Shown here: positions 1 through 8,146 of the stretch, one piece after another | How the letters are laid out: the number at the start of each line of letters is the position of its first letter | Position numbering within the stretch: the stretch's first letter is position 1 | Source: Rhodopseudomonas sp. | Lineage (GTDB): Bacteria > Pseudomonadota > Alphaproteobacteria > Rhizobiales > Xanthobacteraceae | Length of the DNA stretch: 55,983 bases | Assembly (NCBI GenBank): GCA_016124795.1 | Contig: WGNB01000002.1 | Coordinates: forward strand, 1 to 55,983 | Reading direction: 5' to 3' | Program-made: the position numbers and the translations under genes | Notes under the pieces: model-generated | Told to the model about the DNA's origin: nothing | The model's input: only the letters and a program-made list of their open reading frames with translations | The model's database searches: none

Positions 1-84
1 ACCGCCAACGTCGCGACGACGACCAACTCGGATCAGTCGGCCTGGCAGGCGATCTTCCGCGCTCAGCGTAACTTCTGGCCCTGA
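1..84 (+). CDS. C-terminal end of an unrecognised protein (partial)
   Basis: The window opens inside a gene: frame 1 reads 27 residues ending in AQRNFWP and a TGA stop. A good terminator hairpin follows 28 bases later, which supports this being a true gene end. The fragment holds no motif I can assign; it is rich in Thr, Asn, Trp and Phe. The 5' part lies outside the window. Confidence 0.6.
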   Translation, partial: TANVATTTNSDQSAWQAIFRAQRNFWP

Positions 85-110
85 TCTTTCGATCATCGCC
101 TAACGCTAAA

Positions 111-141
111 GACCTCCGGCGGGAAACCGCCGGAGGTTCTT
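111..141 (+). terminator. Rho-independent-type terminator
   Basis: An 11-bp perfect stem (ACCTCCGGCGG at 112-122 with CCGCCGGAGGT at 127-137) closes a GAAA loop and is followed by TTCTT. It sits just after the stop of the partial gene at the window start and before the next gene's ribosome binding site. Confidence 0.8.
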
Positions 142-172
142 CGCATCAAGGTTCGCATCGCGGAGTGGCCTC

Positions 173-550
173 ATGTCCGTCGGCTTCACGCATACCGATT
201 CACCACACTTGGCCGAACTGGTTCGGCTCGAACGTATGGCGTTTGCCGCCAAGCTGCGGATGGCGCGGGCGGCGATCGGCTGTAGTCAGACCGAGTTGGC
301 TCTGGCCGTCGGGATGACACAGCGTTCCGTTCACAAGCTGGAGCAGGGCGACACCGAGCCACGGCGCGCGACGGTCCATGCCATAGAACGGTTCTGGCGC
401 GATCATGGCCTCGAATTCGAGGATCTCGCGGACGGCGGTTTCCGGGTGGTCGTCAGGTCGGCGCTGCTCGACAGTTCGATGCCGGTGTCCGACCGGACAG
501 GCCCTGCCGGCGTCGTACCACGCGATCGGGCGCTGAATTACCGCTCCTAG
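173..550 (+). CDS. Xre/Cro-CI-type helix-turn-helix protein
   Basis: A 125-residue protein with a single Cro/CI-type helix-turn-helix at about residues 27-75. The segment LRMARAAIGCSQTELALAVG followed by MTQRSVHKLEQG gives the expected helix pattern, with Q39/E41 at the start of helix 2 and a typical recognition helix. The remaining C-terminal 50 residues have no recognisable domain, so the ligand or partner is unknown. GGAG (162-165) lies eight bases before the ATG and supports this start. It is probably a small cytoplasmic DNA-binding regulator, monocistronic between a terminator and the complex I subunit gene. Its targets cannot be read from the sequence. Confidence 0.8.
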   Translation: MSVGFTHTDSPHLAELVRLERMAFAAKLRMARAAIGCSQTELALAVGMTQRSVHKLEQGDTEPRRATVHAIERFWRDHGLEFEDLADGGFRVVVRSALLDSSMPVSDRTGPAGVVPRDRALNYRS

Positions 551-704
551 ACCCCAACCTTCACTGTTCGGACGTTGCATTCTGCCGGGCTCGTGGGCCG
601 GTCGGCAAAGGTTGTGTGTCGTGGGGCCGGGCGGCGACATCGCGTTGCCAGCTCGACTTATTGGCTCTATATCGTGGCCAGGGTCCATTTAACGTGGTCG
701 CGCC

Positions 705-1010
705 ATGACAGCTCGAATCTACAAACCGTCCAAGAACGCGATGCAGTCCGGTTTTGCCAACAGTAAAGCCTGGGTGGTCGATTTCGATCTGGCCGAGCCG
801 CGTCAGGTTGAGCCTTTGATGGGCTGGACATCGTCCGGCGACACCCGCCAGCAATTGCGATTGCGTTTCGCCACCCAGCAGGAGGCGATCGCCTATTGCG
901 AGCGGCAGGGCATTGCCTTTCAGGTATTCGATGCCCAGCCGGCGACCCGTCGAACCATTTCCTATTCGGACAATTTCTCCTTCAAGCGCCGCGAAGCCTG
1001 GACCCACTAG
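705..1010 (+). CDS. NADH dehydrogenase accessory subunit, NDUFS4-like (ETC complex I subunit family)
   Basis: This 101-residue protein matches the ETC complex I subunit conserved region, the bacterial homologue of mitochondrial NDUFS4 (18 kDa subunit). The family hallmarks seen are ARIYKPSKNAMQSG at the N-terminus, WVVDFDL, MGWTSSGDT, and the C-terminal run YSDNFSFKRREAWTH. In the family the protein binds the peripheral arm of complex I near the NADH-oxidising module. The length is normal for the alphaproteobacterial form. It stands alone, away from a nuo operon, as is usual in Alphaproteobacteria. No strong Shine-Dalgarno precedes the ATG, but the conserved N-terminus starts directly there. 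Confidence 0.9.
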   Translation: MTARIYKPSKNAMQSGFANSKAWVVDFDLAEPRQVEPLMGWTSSGDTRQQLRLRFATQQEAIAYCERQGIAFQVFDAQPATRRTISYSDNFSFKRREAWTH

Positions 1011-1053
1011 CCGCTGAAACGGCGGCGCCGTCCGCGGTAGCGCACAGGTCCGG

Positions 1054-2298
1054 CTAGCTTTGCGTGATCGTACCGGCGTTCCGGCGGCGGTGGGTGCTGG
1101 CACGCTGCCGCAGCAGCGAGACGAAGCGTTCCGCCGGCATCGGCTGACCGAGCAGGAATCCTTGGCCGTAGTCGCAGCCCATGCTGACCAGCGCCAGGGA
1201 GTCGGCTGCCTTTTCGATTCCCATCGCGACGGCGACGCGGCCAAAATTATGCGCCAGATCGATCACGGTCTTGCATAACGGCGCGTTGACCTTGTCGCTG
1301 CCGCAGTCGGCGACGAAATCGCGGTCCAGTTTTAGTTCGGCGAAAGGCATGGCGCCAAGGCGGGCTAGCGAAGACATCCCGCGGCCGAAATCGTCAATGG
1401 CGAGGCGGACGTTATAGCGTTCCAGCCGGTTCGACAGGCTCGTCGCCAGAGCCAGATCGCGGACGATCTGTTCTTCCGGTACATCAATGATCAATCCAGC
1501 CCATTTCGACGCCTGCGGCCGGTACTTGCGCACGATGTCGGTGACCGGCAGCTGCTGCAGCGCCGGGACCGGAATATTGACGGTGAGTTTGAGATTGACC
1601 CCGAGCTTCGAGAAGGTCAGTCCGGCTTGAAGGGCATCGGTTAGGGCCATCTCGGAGAGCGTGAGGAGACCCGACTCGCTCGCGTCCGGCATGAATGCGC
1701 TGGGTAAAGCGATGCCATAGAGGGGATGGCGCACCCGGACATAGGCCTCGGCACCGGCTAGTTGTTTGCGGCGCAGATCAATCTTGGGCTGGTACCAGAA
1801 CTCGACCCAGCCATTGGTGATCGCCTCGTCGAGGTCGAGCGTGGCGTTTACACCGGGTAGCGTTCCGAGCTTCAGGTCGCGCAGGACCTTGACGACGGCA
1901 TCAGTTTCGAACGGCTTCTTGAGCACCGGCAGCATCGCCAGACCGTGCTGAAGTCCGATATTCTTGACGTGACTGAGCACAGCGGCACCGCGTGCGCTCA
2001 TCAATAGGATACGACCGCGGAACCGGATTCGGCCAAGTTCGATGACCGTTTCGATAGCGTCGGCCGCATCCAGGGAAATATTGAGGAAGACAATATGGGG
2101 CGTGCGCCGGGCAACCGCGTGGCGCAGGTCGGTCCCTTCGGGAAACTCCTGGGTGTCGACGCCGGCGCCGTGCAACACCAGCGACAGGAATTGCCGGATA
2201 CTGGCGTCGTCATCCGCGACGTAGCATAGCGGTGCAGTGTCCGCCGCCAGCGGAGGCGCGTCCGGTACATCCGATAAGGGGCCGTGCGTCTCGGTCAT
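1054..2298 (-). CDS. Degenerate response-regulator receiver plus EAL-domain protein
   Basis: A 414-residue protein with an N-terminal receiver fold (about residues 24-145) and a C-terminal EAL domain (about 160-400). The receiver keeps the acidic cluster (VADDDAS), the Ser of LLMSA and the Lys of LKKPF, but the phospho-acceptor position in VFLNISL is Asn, at about residue 73. In the EAL domain the signature is EAY instead of EAL, the loop usually ending AEGVE reads AMGIE, and the metal-binding ITE-type Glu region reads DVPEE; DDFG and the KLDRDF lysine remain. EAL domains hydrolyse cyclic di-GMP; this one is probably weak or inactive and may act as a binder. The ATG at 2298 is chosen; an upstream GTG at 2388 in the same frame would add 30 residues. 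Confidence 0.8.
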   Translation of the reverse strand: MTETHGPLSDVPDAPPLAADTAPLCYVADDDASIRQFLSLVLHGAGVDTQEFPEGTDLRHAVARRTPHIVFLNISLDAADAIETVIELGRIRFRGRILLMSARGAAVLSHVKNIGLQHGLAMLPVLKKPFETDAVVKVLRDLKLGTLPGVNATLDLDEAITNGWVEFWYQPKIDLRRKQLAGAEAYVRVRHPLYGIALPSAFMPDASESGLLTLSEMALTDALQAGLTFSKLGVNLKLTVNIPVPALQQLPVTDIVRKYRPQASKWAGLIIDVPEEQIVRDLALATSLSNRLERYNVRLAIDDFGRGMSSLARLGAMPFAELKLDRDFVADCGSDKVNAPLCKTVIDLAHNFGRVAVAMGIEKAADSLALVSMGCDYGQGFLLGQPMPAERFVSLLRQRASTHRRRNAGTITQS

Positions 2299-2439
2299 GC
2301 AATCTCGAGCGCGCTCATTGGTCGGACGCAACCGGTCCGGGAACGGTATCTGTGTGCCAAATTCTTTAAGTTTGTGTTGCGGTGCCACATGAAAATGCCC
2401 GGTAAATCGGGCTCTTATTCACGAAATGGCGGCGGATAT

Positions 2440-2516
2440 TGGCGACCCCGGCAGGATTCGAACCTGCGACCTCAAGCTTAGAAGGCTCGCGCTCTATCCA
2501 ACTGAGCTACGGGGCC
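2440..2516 (-). tRNA. tRNA-Arg (anticodon TCT)
   Basis: On the minus strand the 77-base sequence folds as a complete tRNA. The 7-bp acceptor pairs GGCCCCG with CGGGGTC (one G-U pair), there is a GTTCGAATC T loop, and the anticodon loop CTTCTAA gives TCT. The CCA end is encoded. It lies between the REC-EAL gene and the macroglobulin gene; no integrase or repeated tRNA end is seen nearby. Confidence 0.97.
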
Positions 2517-2908
2517 GTGAACGTCGAAGGTTTAGCCGCTACAGGGTTTTATGGGAAGGCGAAGCCGTTGGCATTGCCTTCAAACTTGCCGCTCGTCCGG
2601 GCTTCTGGACAGGGGCGGGTTCGGCCGACCCTCGATATTCTCAAGGTATAGCAGAGCGTTAGGAGATCTTCTTAAGCCTGTTAAACTGATCGCTTAGGAT
2701 GCGATCGCGCGAGCGGGGGCGCGTGCAGGTCCGGTCGGTGCCCACCGGGCGGGCGCCCGCGACGGGCGCGTTGGCTGGGTCGTCGCCCTTCCGGCGGCCC
2801 TTCCGCGCTCATGGCGCATTTGTTGTAGAATAAGGTGTGCAGGCCACGGCCTCGACACCATCGGGCGCTGCAATGATAGTCGTTCGCCGATTCCGGAGGT
2901 TTCCGTTC
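2517..2908. other. Intergenic region between tRNA-Arg and the macroglobulin gene
   Basis: About 390 bases without a supportable gene. It holds the promoter side of tRNA-Arg (minus strand) and of the macroglobulin operon (plus strand). The middle (about 2700-2805) is very rich in G and C with short GGGCGCC/GGGCG runs. No clear terminator, operator palindrome or small ORF with a ribosome binding site was found. Confidence 0.5.
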
Positions 2909-5900
2909 ATGCCTATCGCCGTGCGCGCTCAATTCATCGGGGCCATTGCCAGTGCTTTGGCTGTTGTGCTGGTTGCTCTGGTGACACAGCCGGCCCTGGC
3001 CGCCGACAAGGCGTTTCAGAACGCCGATCTCGATCAGGCCGCGATCCGGCTTGAAGCCCAGATCAAGAGCGACGCGGGGACCATTACCAAACCGCCATCG
3101 GCATTGAAGCAGGACGCCGATGCCGCGTTCCGGAAGAAGGACTACCGGACCGGCATGCAGGTGCTCGGTCAACTGGTGACGGTGGCGCCAACCGACGCAT
3201 CGAACTGGCTGCAACTCGCCAATACGATTCTGCTCATTCGCGCGCGCGACCCGCGCGAGAAGGACCTGTTGCAACAGCGTGTTTCGACCGCCGCTTATAT
3301 CGCCTATACGCGGGCGACCGGACCGGCGCAGGAAGCGGAAAGTCTCGGTGTTCTCGGTCATAGTCTGGCGAACCGGCGCCAGTGGCGTAATGCGCTGGAC
3401 GCCTTGCGTCTGTCGCTTGACTTGCGTGAGGTCGCCTCGCGGCGCGGCGAATACGAACGGCTGCGGGCCGAGCACGGTTTCCGGATGCTGGATTATTCGG
3501 TCGACTCCGATGCCGTGTCGCCGCGGGCCTGCTTCCAGTTCTCGGAGACGTTGCCAGGCAAGCGCACCGATTTCTCGCCCTTCGTCGCGGTTGTCGGTCA
3601 GGACAAGCCGGCGATCTCGGCGAATGGCAAACAGCTCTGCGTCGAAGGGCTCAAGCACGGCGAGCGCTACGCAATCACCTTGCGCGCCGGTCTTCCGTCG
3701 ACGGTGGCCGAGACCCTGGCCAAGACCACCGAGTTCACAATCTTCGTGCGCGACCGCAAGCCATTCGTGCGCTTTCCCGGCAAAGCCTATGTGCTGCCGA
3801 GTACCGGTCAGCGCGGCATTCCCGTGATGAGCGTCAATACCACGGCGGTCGCTTTGTCGGTCTATCGGGTTGGCGATCGCAACCTGATCGACACCGTGCT
3901 CGGTTTCGACTTCCAGCGCAATCTCAGCAATTACGACGCCGAGCAATTGGCGAGCGAACGCGGCAGCAAGGTCTGGACCGGCGAACTGACCGTAACGCCG
4001 AAGCTCAACACCGAGGTGGTCACGGCCTTTCCGGTCGATCAGGTGCTGACCGATCTCAAGCCCGGCGTTTATGCGATGACGGCTTCGCCCAAGGATGCGG
4101 TGGCGCCGAACGACTACGGCCAGCTCGCGACGCAATGGTTCATCGTTTCGGACTTCGGCCTGACCGCCTATTCGACGCATGACGGCATCGAGGTCTTCCT
4201 GCATTCGCTGGCGACCGCCAAGCCGATGAACGGCGTCGAGGTCCGCTTGATGGCGCGCGACAACGAAGTGCTGGCGGTGCGGCCGACAAACGCCAATGGC
4301 CACGCTCATTTTGAGGCCGGACTGACACGCGGCGAGGGCGGCCAGTCGCCGGCCGCCGTGGTCGTCAGCGGAAAGTCGGATTATGCCTTCCTCAGCCTGA
4401 AGTCGGCCGGTTTCGATTTGTCCGATCGCGGTGTGGCCGGACGCGAGACGCCGGTTGGCCTTGACGCCTTTGTGTATACGGAACGCGGCGTTTATCGGTC
4501 CGGTGAAACCGTCAATGTGACGGCGTTGTTGCGCGATGCTCGTGGCGTCGCCGCCGGCAATGTGCCGCTGACGCTGGTGATGGAGCGGCCCGATGGCGTC
4601 AGCTATCGCCGCGCGATTATCGCCGATCAGGGCCTGGGCGGCCGCGCCTGGAGCGTTCCGCTGGTGGCTTCGGCGGCCAGCGGCACATGGCGGCTGCGCG
4701 CTTATACCGATCCCAAACAGGCGCCGGTCGGCGAAACCACCTTCATGGTCGAAGACTACGTGCCGGACCGGATCGAGTTCGATCTGACCACGGCCGCCAA
4801 GGCGATGCCGCGCCAGTCGCCGATCGATATGACGGTGGACGGTCACTTCTTGTACGGCGCGCCGGCCTCTGACCTGACCCTGAACGGCTCGGTGACGATC
4901 CAGGTCGCCAAGGAACGGCCAGGCTATGCCGGCTATCGTTTCGGGCTTGCCGACGATGAAGTCGAGGCGGTGCGCCAGGATCTCGCCGATCTGCCGGATA
5001 CCGATGCCGGCGGCAAGGCGACATTCCCCGTCGCGCTTGCCGACCTGCCGGAGACAACGCGGCCGCTTGAAGCGCGCGTTACCGTCAGCATGGCGGAGTC
5101 CGGTGGTCGTGCGGTCGAACACAATGTCACGCTGCCGGTCACGCCGGCTGCCGCCATGATTGGCGTCAAGCCGACTTTCAAGGGGCAGTCGCTGGACGAT
5201 GGCGCCGACGCCGGATTCGACGTCGTCATGGTGACTCCTGACGGCGCGACGGTTGCCGCCAAAGGATTGAAATACGAGTTGCTCCGGGTTGAGACCTCGT
5301 ATCAATGGTATCGTCAGAACGGCCAATGGAATTACGAGCCGGTCAAGCGCACCAGCCGCGTCGCCAATGGCGCGCTCGATGTCACGGCCGGCAAGCCGGC
5401 GCATTTGTCGTTGCCGGTGAAGTGGGGCCGCTATCGCCTCGAAGTCACCGACGGCACGGCCAATGGCGCGATCACCTCGTTGACCTTCGACGCCGGCTTC
5501 TATGCCGAGTCGAGCGCCGAGACGCCGGACCTGCTCGAACTGGCGCTGGACAAACCGGCCTATGCAACTGGCGACAGCATCAACGTCGCGGTGACCGCGC
5601 GCAGCGCCGGTCGCTTGACGCTGAACGTCTTTACCGACCGGCTGGTGGCCAGTCAGTCGCTCGATGTCGCCGCCGCCGGGGTTGTGAAGGCGGCGCTGCC
5701 GATCGGCAAGGATTGGGGCACCGGCGCTTATCTCGTCGCGACCTTGCGGCGGCCGCTCGACGCGCCGGCGCAGCGGATGCCGGGCCGCGCGATCGGCGTG
5801 CAATGGTTCTCGATCGATCGGTCGGCTCGCACGCTCGGCGTCAAGCTGACCTTGCCCGCGACGATGCGGCCGGATAGCGCGCTCGATATTCCGATCCAGA

Positions 5901-8146
5901 TCGCGGGCCTGAAGAGCGGCGAACGGGCGCGTGTCGTCGTCGCGGCCGTCGATGTCGGCATCCTCAATCTCACCAATTACAAACCGCCGGCGCCGGACGA
6001 CTATTATCTCGGTCAACGCCGGCTAACCGCCGAAGTGCGCGATCTTTATGGCCAACTGATCGATGGCATGCAGGGGGTGCGCGGTTCGATCCGGTCCGGC
6101 GGTGATTTGGCTGGCGTTGAATTGTCCGGTTCCCCGCCGGCACAGGCGCCATTGTCTTTGTATTCCGGGCTGGTGACCGTTGGGGCCGACGGCGCGGCAC
6201 ATGTCCGCTTCGACATTCCGGCTTTCACCGGCACGGCGCGGGTGATGGCGGTTGCCTGGACTGGCGACATGGTCGGCAAGGCGACCGGCGACGTCGTCGT
6301 CCGCGATCCGGTCGTGTTGACCGCGACATTGCCGCGCTTCCTGCGCACCGGCGACCGGGGCGCGGTGCAGCTTGAACTCGACAACGTCGAAGGGCCCGCC
6401 GGCGACTACCGGCTGAGCGTCGGCGTCGATGGAGGCATCAAGACCGCTGGCGCCGCGGAACAGGTATTGAAACTGGCGGCCAAGGCGCGTGGCCATATCA
6501 CCATTCCGATCACCGCGGACGGCGCGGGGACTGGCCATGTCGCGGTCAATGTCACCGGGCCGGGCGGCTTTGCCCTGGCGCGCGACTATGCGCTTGGCGT
6601 ACGGCCGGCGACGCAGATCCTGACCCGGCGCAGCGTGCGGTCCCTGGCCAAGGGTGAGGCGCTGACATTGTCGAAAGACATGTTCGCCGATTTCGTACCG
6701 GGTACCGGCCGTGTCGGTCTATCGGTCGCGATTTCGACATCGCTCGACGCCGCCAATCTTCTGAACCAACTCGATCGCTATCCGTTTGGCTGCACTGAGC
6801 AGATCGTCAGCCGCGCCATGGCGATGCTCTACATCAATGATCTCGCGGCCCAGGCCAGGCTTGCGCCCGATGGCGAAATCGATGCCCGCATCAAGGACGC
6901 CATCGTCAGGCTTGCCGCGCGGCAGGGATCGAACGGTTCGTTTGGTCTTTGGTCGGTCGGTGGTGAGGACCCGTGGCTCGATGCCTATGTCACCGATTTC
7001 TTCACGCGGGCGCGCGAGCAGAAGTTCGATGTGCCGGCGGAGGCCTTTTCGCTTGCCATCGATCGTTTGCGCAATTATGTCGCCTCGGCGCCCGAGCCGA
7101 ACAAGGACGGCGGCCGGGAACTCGCTTATGCGATGTATGTGCTGGCCCGTAACGGCAAGGCGCCGGTCGGCGATCTGCGTTATCTCGCCGACGTCAAGCT
7201 CAATGATTTGGCAACCCCGATCGCCAAGGCGCAGGTCGCGGCCGCGCTATCGATGCTCGGCGACAAGGCGCGTGCCGATAAGGTTTATCTGGCCGCGCTC
7301 CATGCATTGTCGCCACAGCCGAAGCTTGAACTTGGCCGCGCCGATTTCGGCTCGGCTTTGCGCGACGCCGCGGCGCTGGTGACGCTGGCGTCGGAGGGCC
7401 GCGCGCCATCGGCGACAATCACTCAGGCCGTGGCGCGGGTCGATGCCGCGCGCAAGCTGACATCCTATACCTCGACGCAGGAAGATGCCTGGCTGGTGCT
7501 GGCGGCGCGCGCGCTGGCCGGTCAGCTCAACGCCATTTCGCTTACCATTAATGGCGACACGCGGCAGGGCGCTTACTATCGTCGTCTGACCGCGGATCAG
7601 CTGGCGACGCCGTTGAAGGTGGTCAATAAAGCCGATGCGACCGTACAGGCGGTGGTGTCGGTGTCCGGCGCGCCGTTAACGCCGGAGCCCGCCGCCGAAG
7701 CTGGGTTCAAGATCGAACGCAGTTATCACACGCTGGATGGCAAGGATGCCGATCCGGCCAAGGCTAAACAGAACGACCGCTTCGTCGTGGTGCTGAAGAT
7801 CACCGAGCCGCAGCCGCAATATGGGCGTGTCATCGTGGCCGATTATCTGCCGGCCGGTTTTGAGATCGACAATCCGCATCTGGTGTCGTCCGGCGATACC
7901 GGCACGTTGCCCTGGATTGCCGACGCTGTCGCGCCGGTGAACTCTGAATTCCGTGACGACCGTTTCACAGCCGCCTTCGACCGCCGCAAGGAATCCGCGC
8001 CGGTGTTCACGGTGGCTTACGTGGTGCGGGCGGTGTCGCCCGGCCATTACGTGCTGCCGCAGGCCATTGTTGAGGATATGTATCGGCCCGACCGTTACGG
8101 CCGGACCGGCACTGGCTCCATCGATATCGCGGCGGCGTCAAAATGA
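2909..8146 (+). CDS. Bacterial alpha-2-macroglobulin family protein (YfhM-like)
   Basis: A 1745-residue secreted protein of the alpha-2-macroglobulin family, which trap proteases in the periplasm. A Sec signal ends in PALA before ADK at about residue 32. Residues 35-190 look helical and TPR-like, then macroglobulin domains begin near ACFQFSETLPG. The thioester motif is present as GCTEQ (Cys1295, Gln1298), so covalent trapping is likely possible. The E. coli relative YfhM is a lipoprotein; here I see no lipobox Cys, so the protein is probably soluble in the periplasm. The ATG at 2909 follows GGAGG at 2895-2899. The stop overlaps the start of pbpC (ATGA), the classical macroglobulin-PBP1C pairing. 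Confidence 0.93.
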   Translation: MPIAVRAQFIGAIASALAVVLVALVTQPALAADKAFQNADLDQAAIRLEAQIKSDAGTITKPPSALKQDADAAFRKKDYRTGMQVLGQLVTVAPTDASNWLQLANTILLIRARDPREKDLLQQRVSTAAYIAYTRATGPAQEAESLGVLGHSLANRRQWRNALDALRLSLDLREVASRRGEYERLRAEHGFRMLDYSVDSDAVSPRACFQFSETLPGKRTDFSPFVAVVGQDKPAISANGKQLCVEGLKHGERYAITLRAGLPSTVAETLAKTTEFTIFVRDRKPFVRFPGKAYVLPSTGQRGIPVMSVNTTAVALSVYRVGDRNLIDTVLGFDFQRNLSNYDAEQLASERGSKVWTGELTVTPKLNTEVVTAFPVDQVLTDLKPGVYAMTASPKDAVAPNDYGQLATQWFIVSDFGLTAYSTHDGIEVFLHSLATAKPMNGVEVRLMARDNEVLAVRPTNANGHAHFEAGLTRGEGGQSPAAVVVSGKSDYAFLSLKSAGFDLSDRGVAGRETPVGLDAFVYTERGVYRSGETVNVTALLRDARGVAAGNVPLTLVMERPDGVSYRRAIIADQGLGGRAWSVPLVASAASGTWRLRAYTDPKQAPVGETTFMVEDYVPDRIEFDLTTAAKAMPRQSPIDMTVDGHFLYGAPASDLTLNGSVTIQVAKERPGYAGYRFGLADDEVEAVRQDLADLPDTDAGGKATFPVALADLPETTRPLEARVTVSMAESGGRAVEHNVTLPVTPAAAMIGVKPTFKGQSLDDGADAGFDVVMVTPDGATVAAKGLKYELLRVETSYQWYRQNGQWNYEPVKRTSRVANGALDVTAGKPAHLSLPVKWGRYRLEVTDGTANGAITSLTFDAGFYAESSAETPDLLELALDKPAYATGDSINVAVTARSAGRLTLNVFTDRLVASQSLDVAAAGVVKAALPIGKDWGTGAYLVATLRRPLDAPAQRMPGRAIGVQWFSIDRSARTLGVKLTLPATMRPDSALDIPIQIAGLKSGERARVVVAAVDVGILNLTNYKPPAPDDYYLGQRRLTAEVRDLYGQLIDGMQGVRGSIRSGGDLAGVELSGSPPAQAPLSLYSGLVTVGADGAAHVRFDIPAFTGTARVMAVAWTGDMVGKATGDVVVRDPVVLTATLPRFLRTGDRGAVQLELDNVEGPAGDYRLSVGVDGGIKTAGAAEQVLKLAAKARGHITIPITADGAGTGHVAVNVTGPGGFALARDYALGVRPATQILTRRSVRSLAKGEALTLSKDMFADFVPGTGRVGLSVAISTSLDAANLLNQLDRYPFGCTEQIVSRAMAMLYINDLAAQARLAPDGEIDARIKDAIVRLAARQGSNGSFGLWSVGGEDPWLDAYVTDFFTRAREQKFDVPAEAFSLAIDRLRNYVASAPEPNKDGGRELAYAMYVLARNGKAPVGDLRYLADVKLNDLATPIAKAQVAAALSMLGDKARADKVYLAALHALSPQPKLELGRADFGSALRDAAALVTLASEGRAPSATITQAVARVDAARKLTSYTSTQEDAWLVLAARALAGQLNAISLTINGDTRQGAYYRRLTADQLATPLKVVNKADATVQAVVSVSGAPLTPEPAAEAGFKIERSYHTLDGKDADPAKAKQNDRFVVVLKITEPQPQYGRVIVADYLPAGFEIDNPHLVSSGDTGTLPWIADAVAPVNSEFRDDRFTAAFDRRKESAPVFTVAYVVRAVSPGHYVLPQAIVEDMYRPDRYGRTGTGSIDIAAASK

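Noticed and set aside
2440-2516. tRNA-Arg as an integration site
   Set aside because: No integrase, direct repeat of the tRNA end or composition change is seen beside it.
2681-6016. A 1111-codon open frame on the minus strand
   Set aside because: It lies wholly antisense to the macroglobulin gene, has His/Arg/Asp-rich composition typical of shadow frames in GC-rich DNA, and shows no domain or ribosome binding site.
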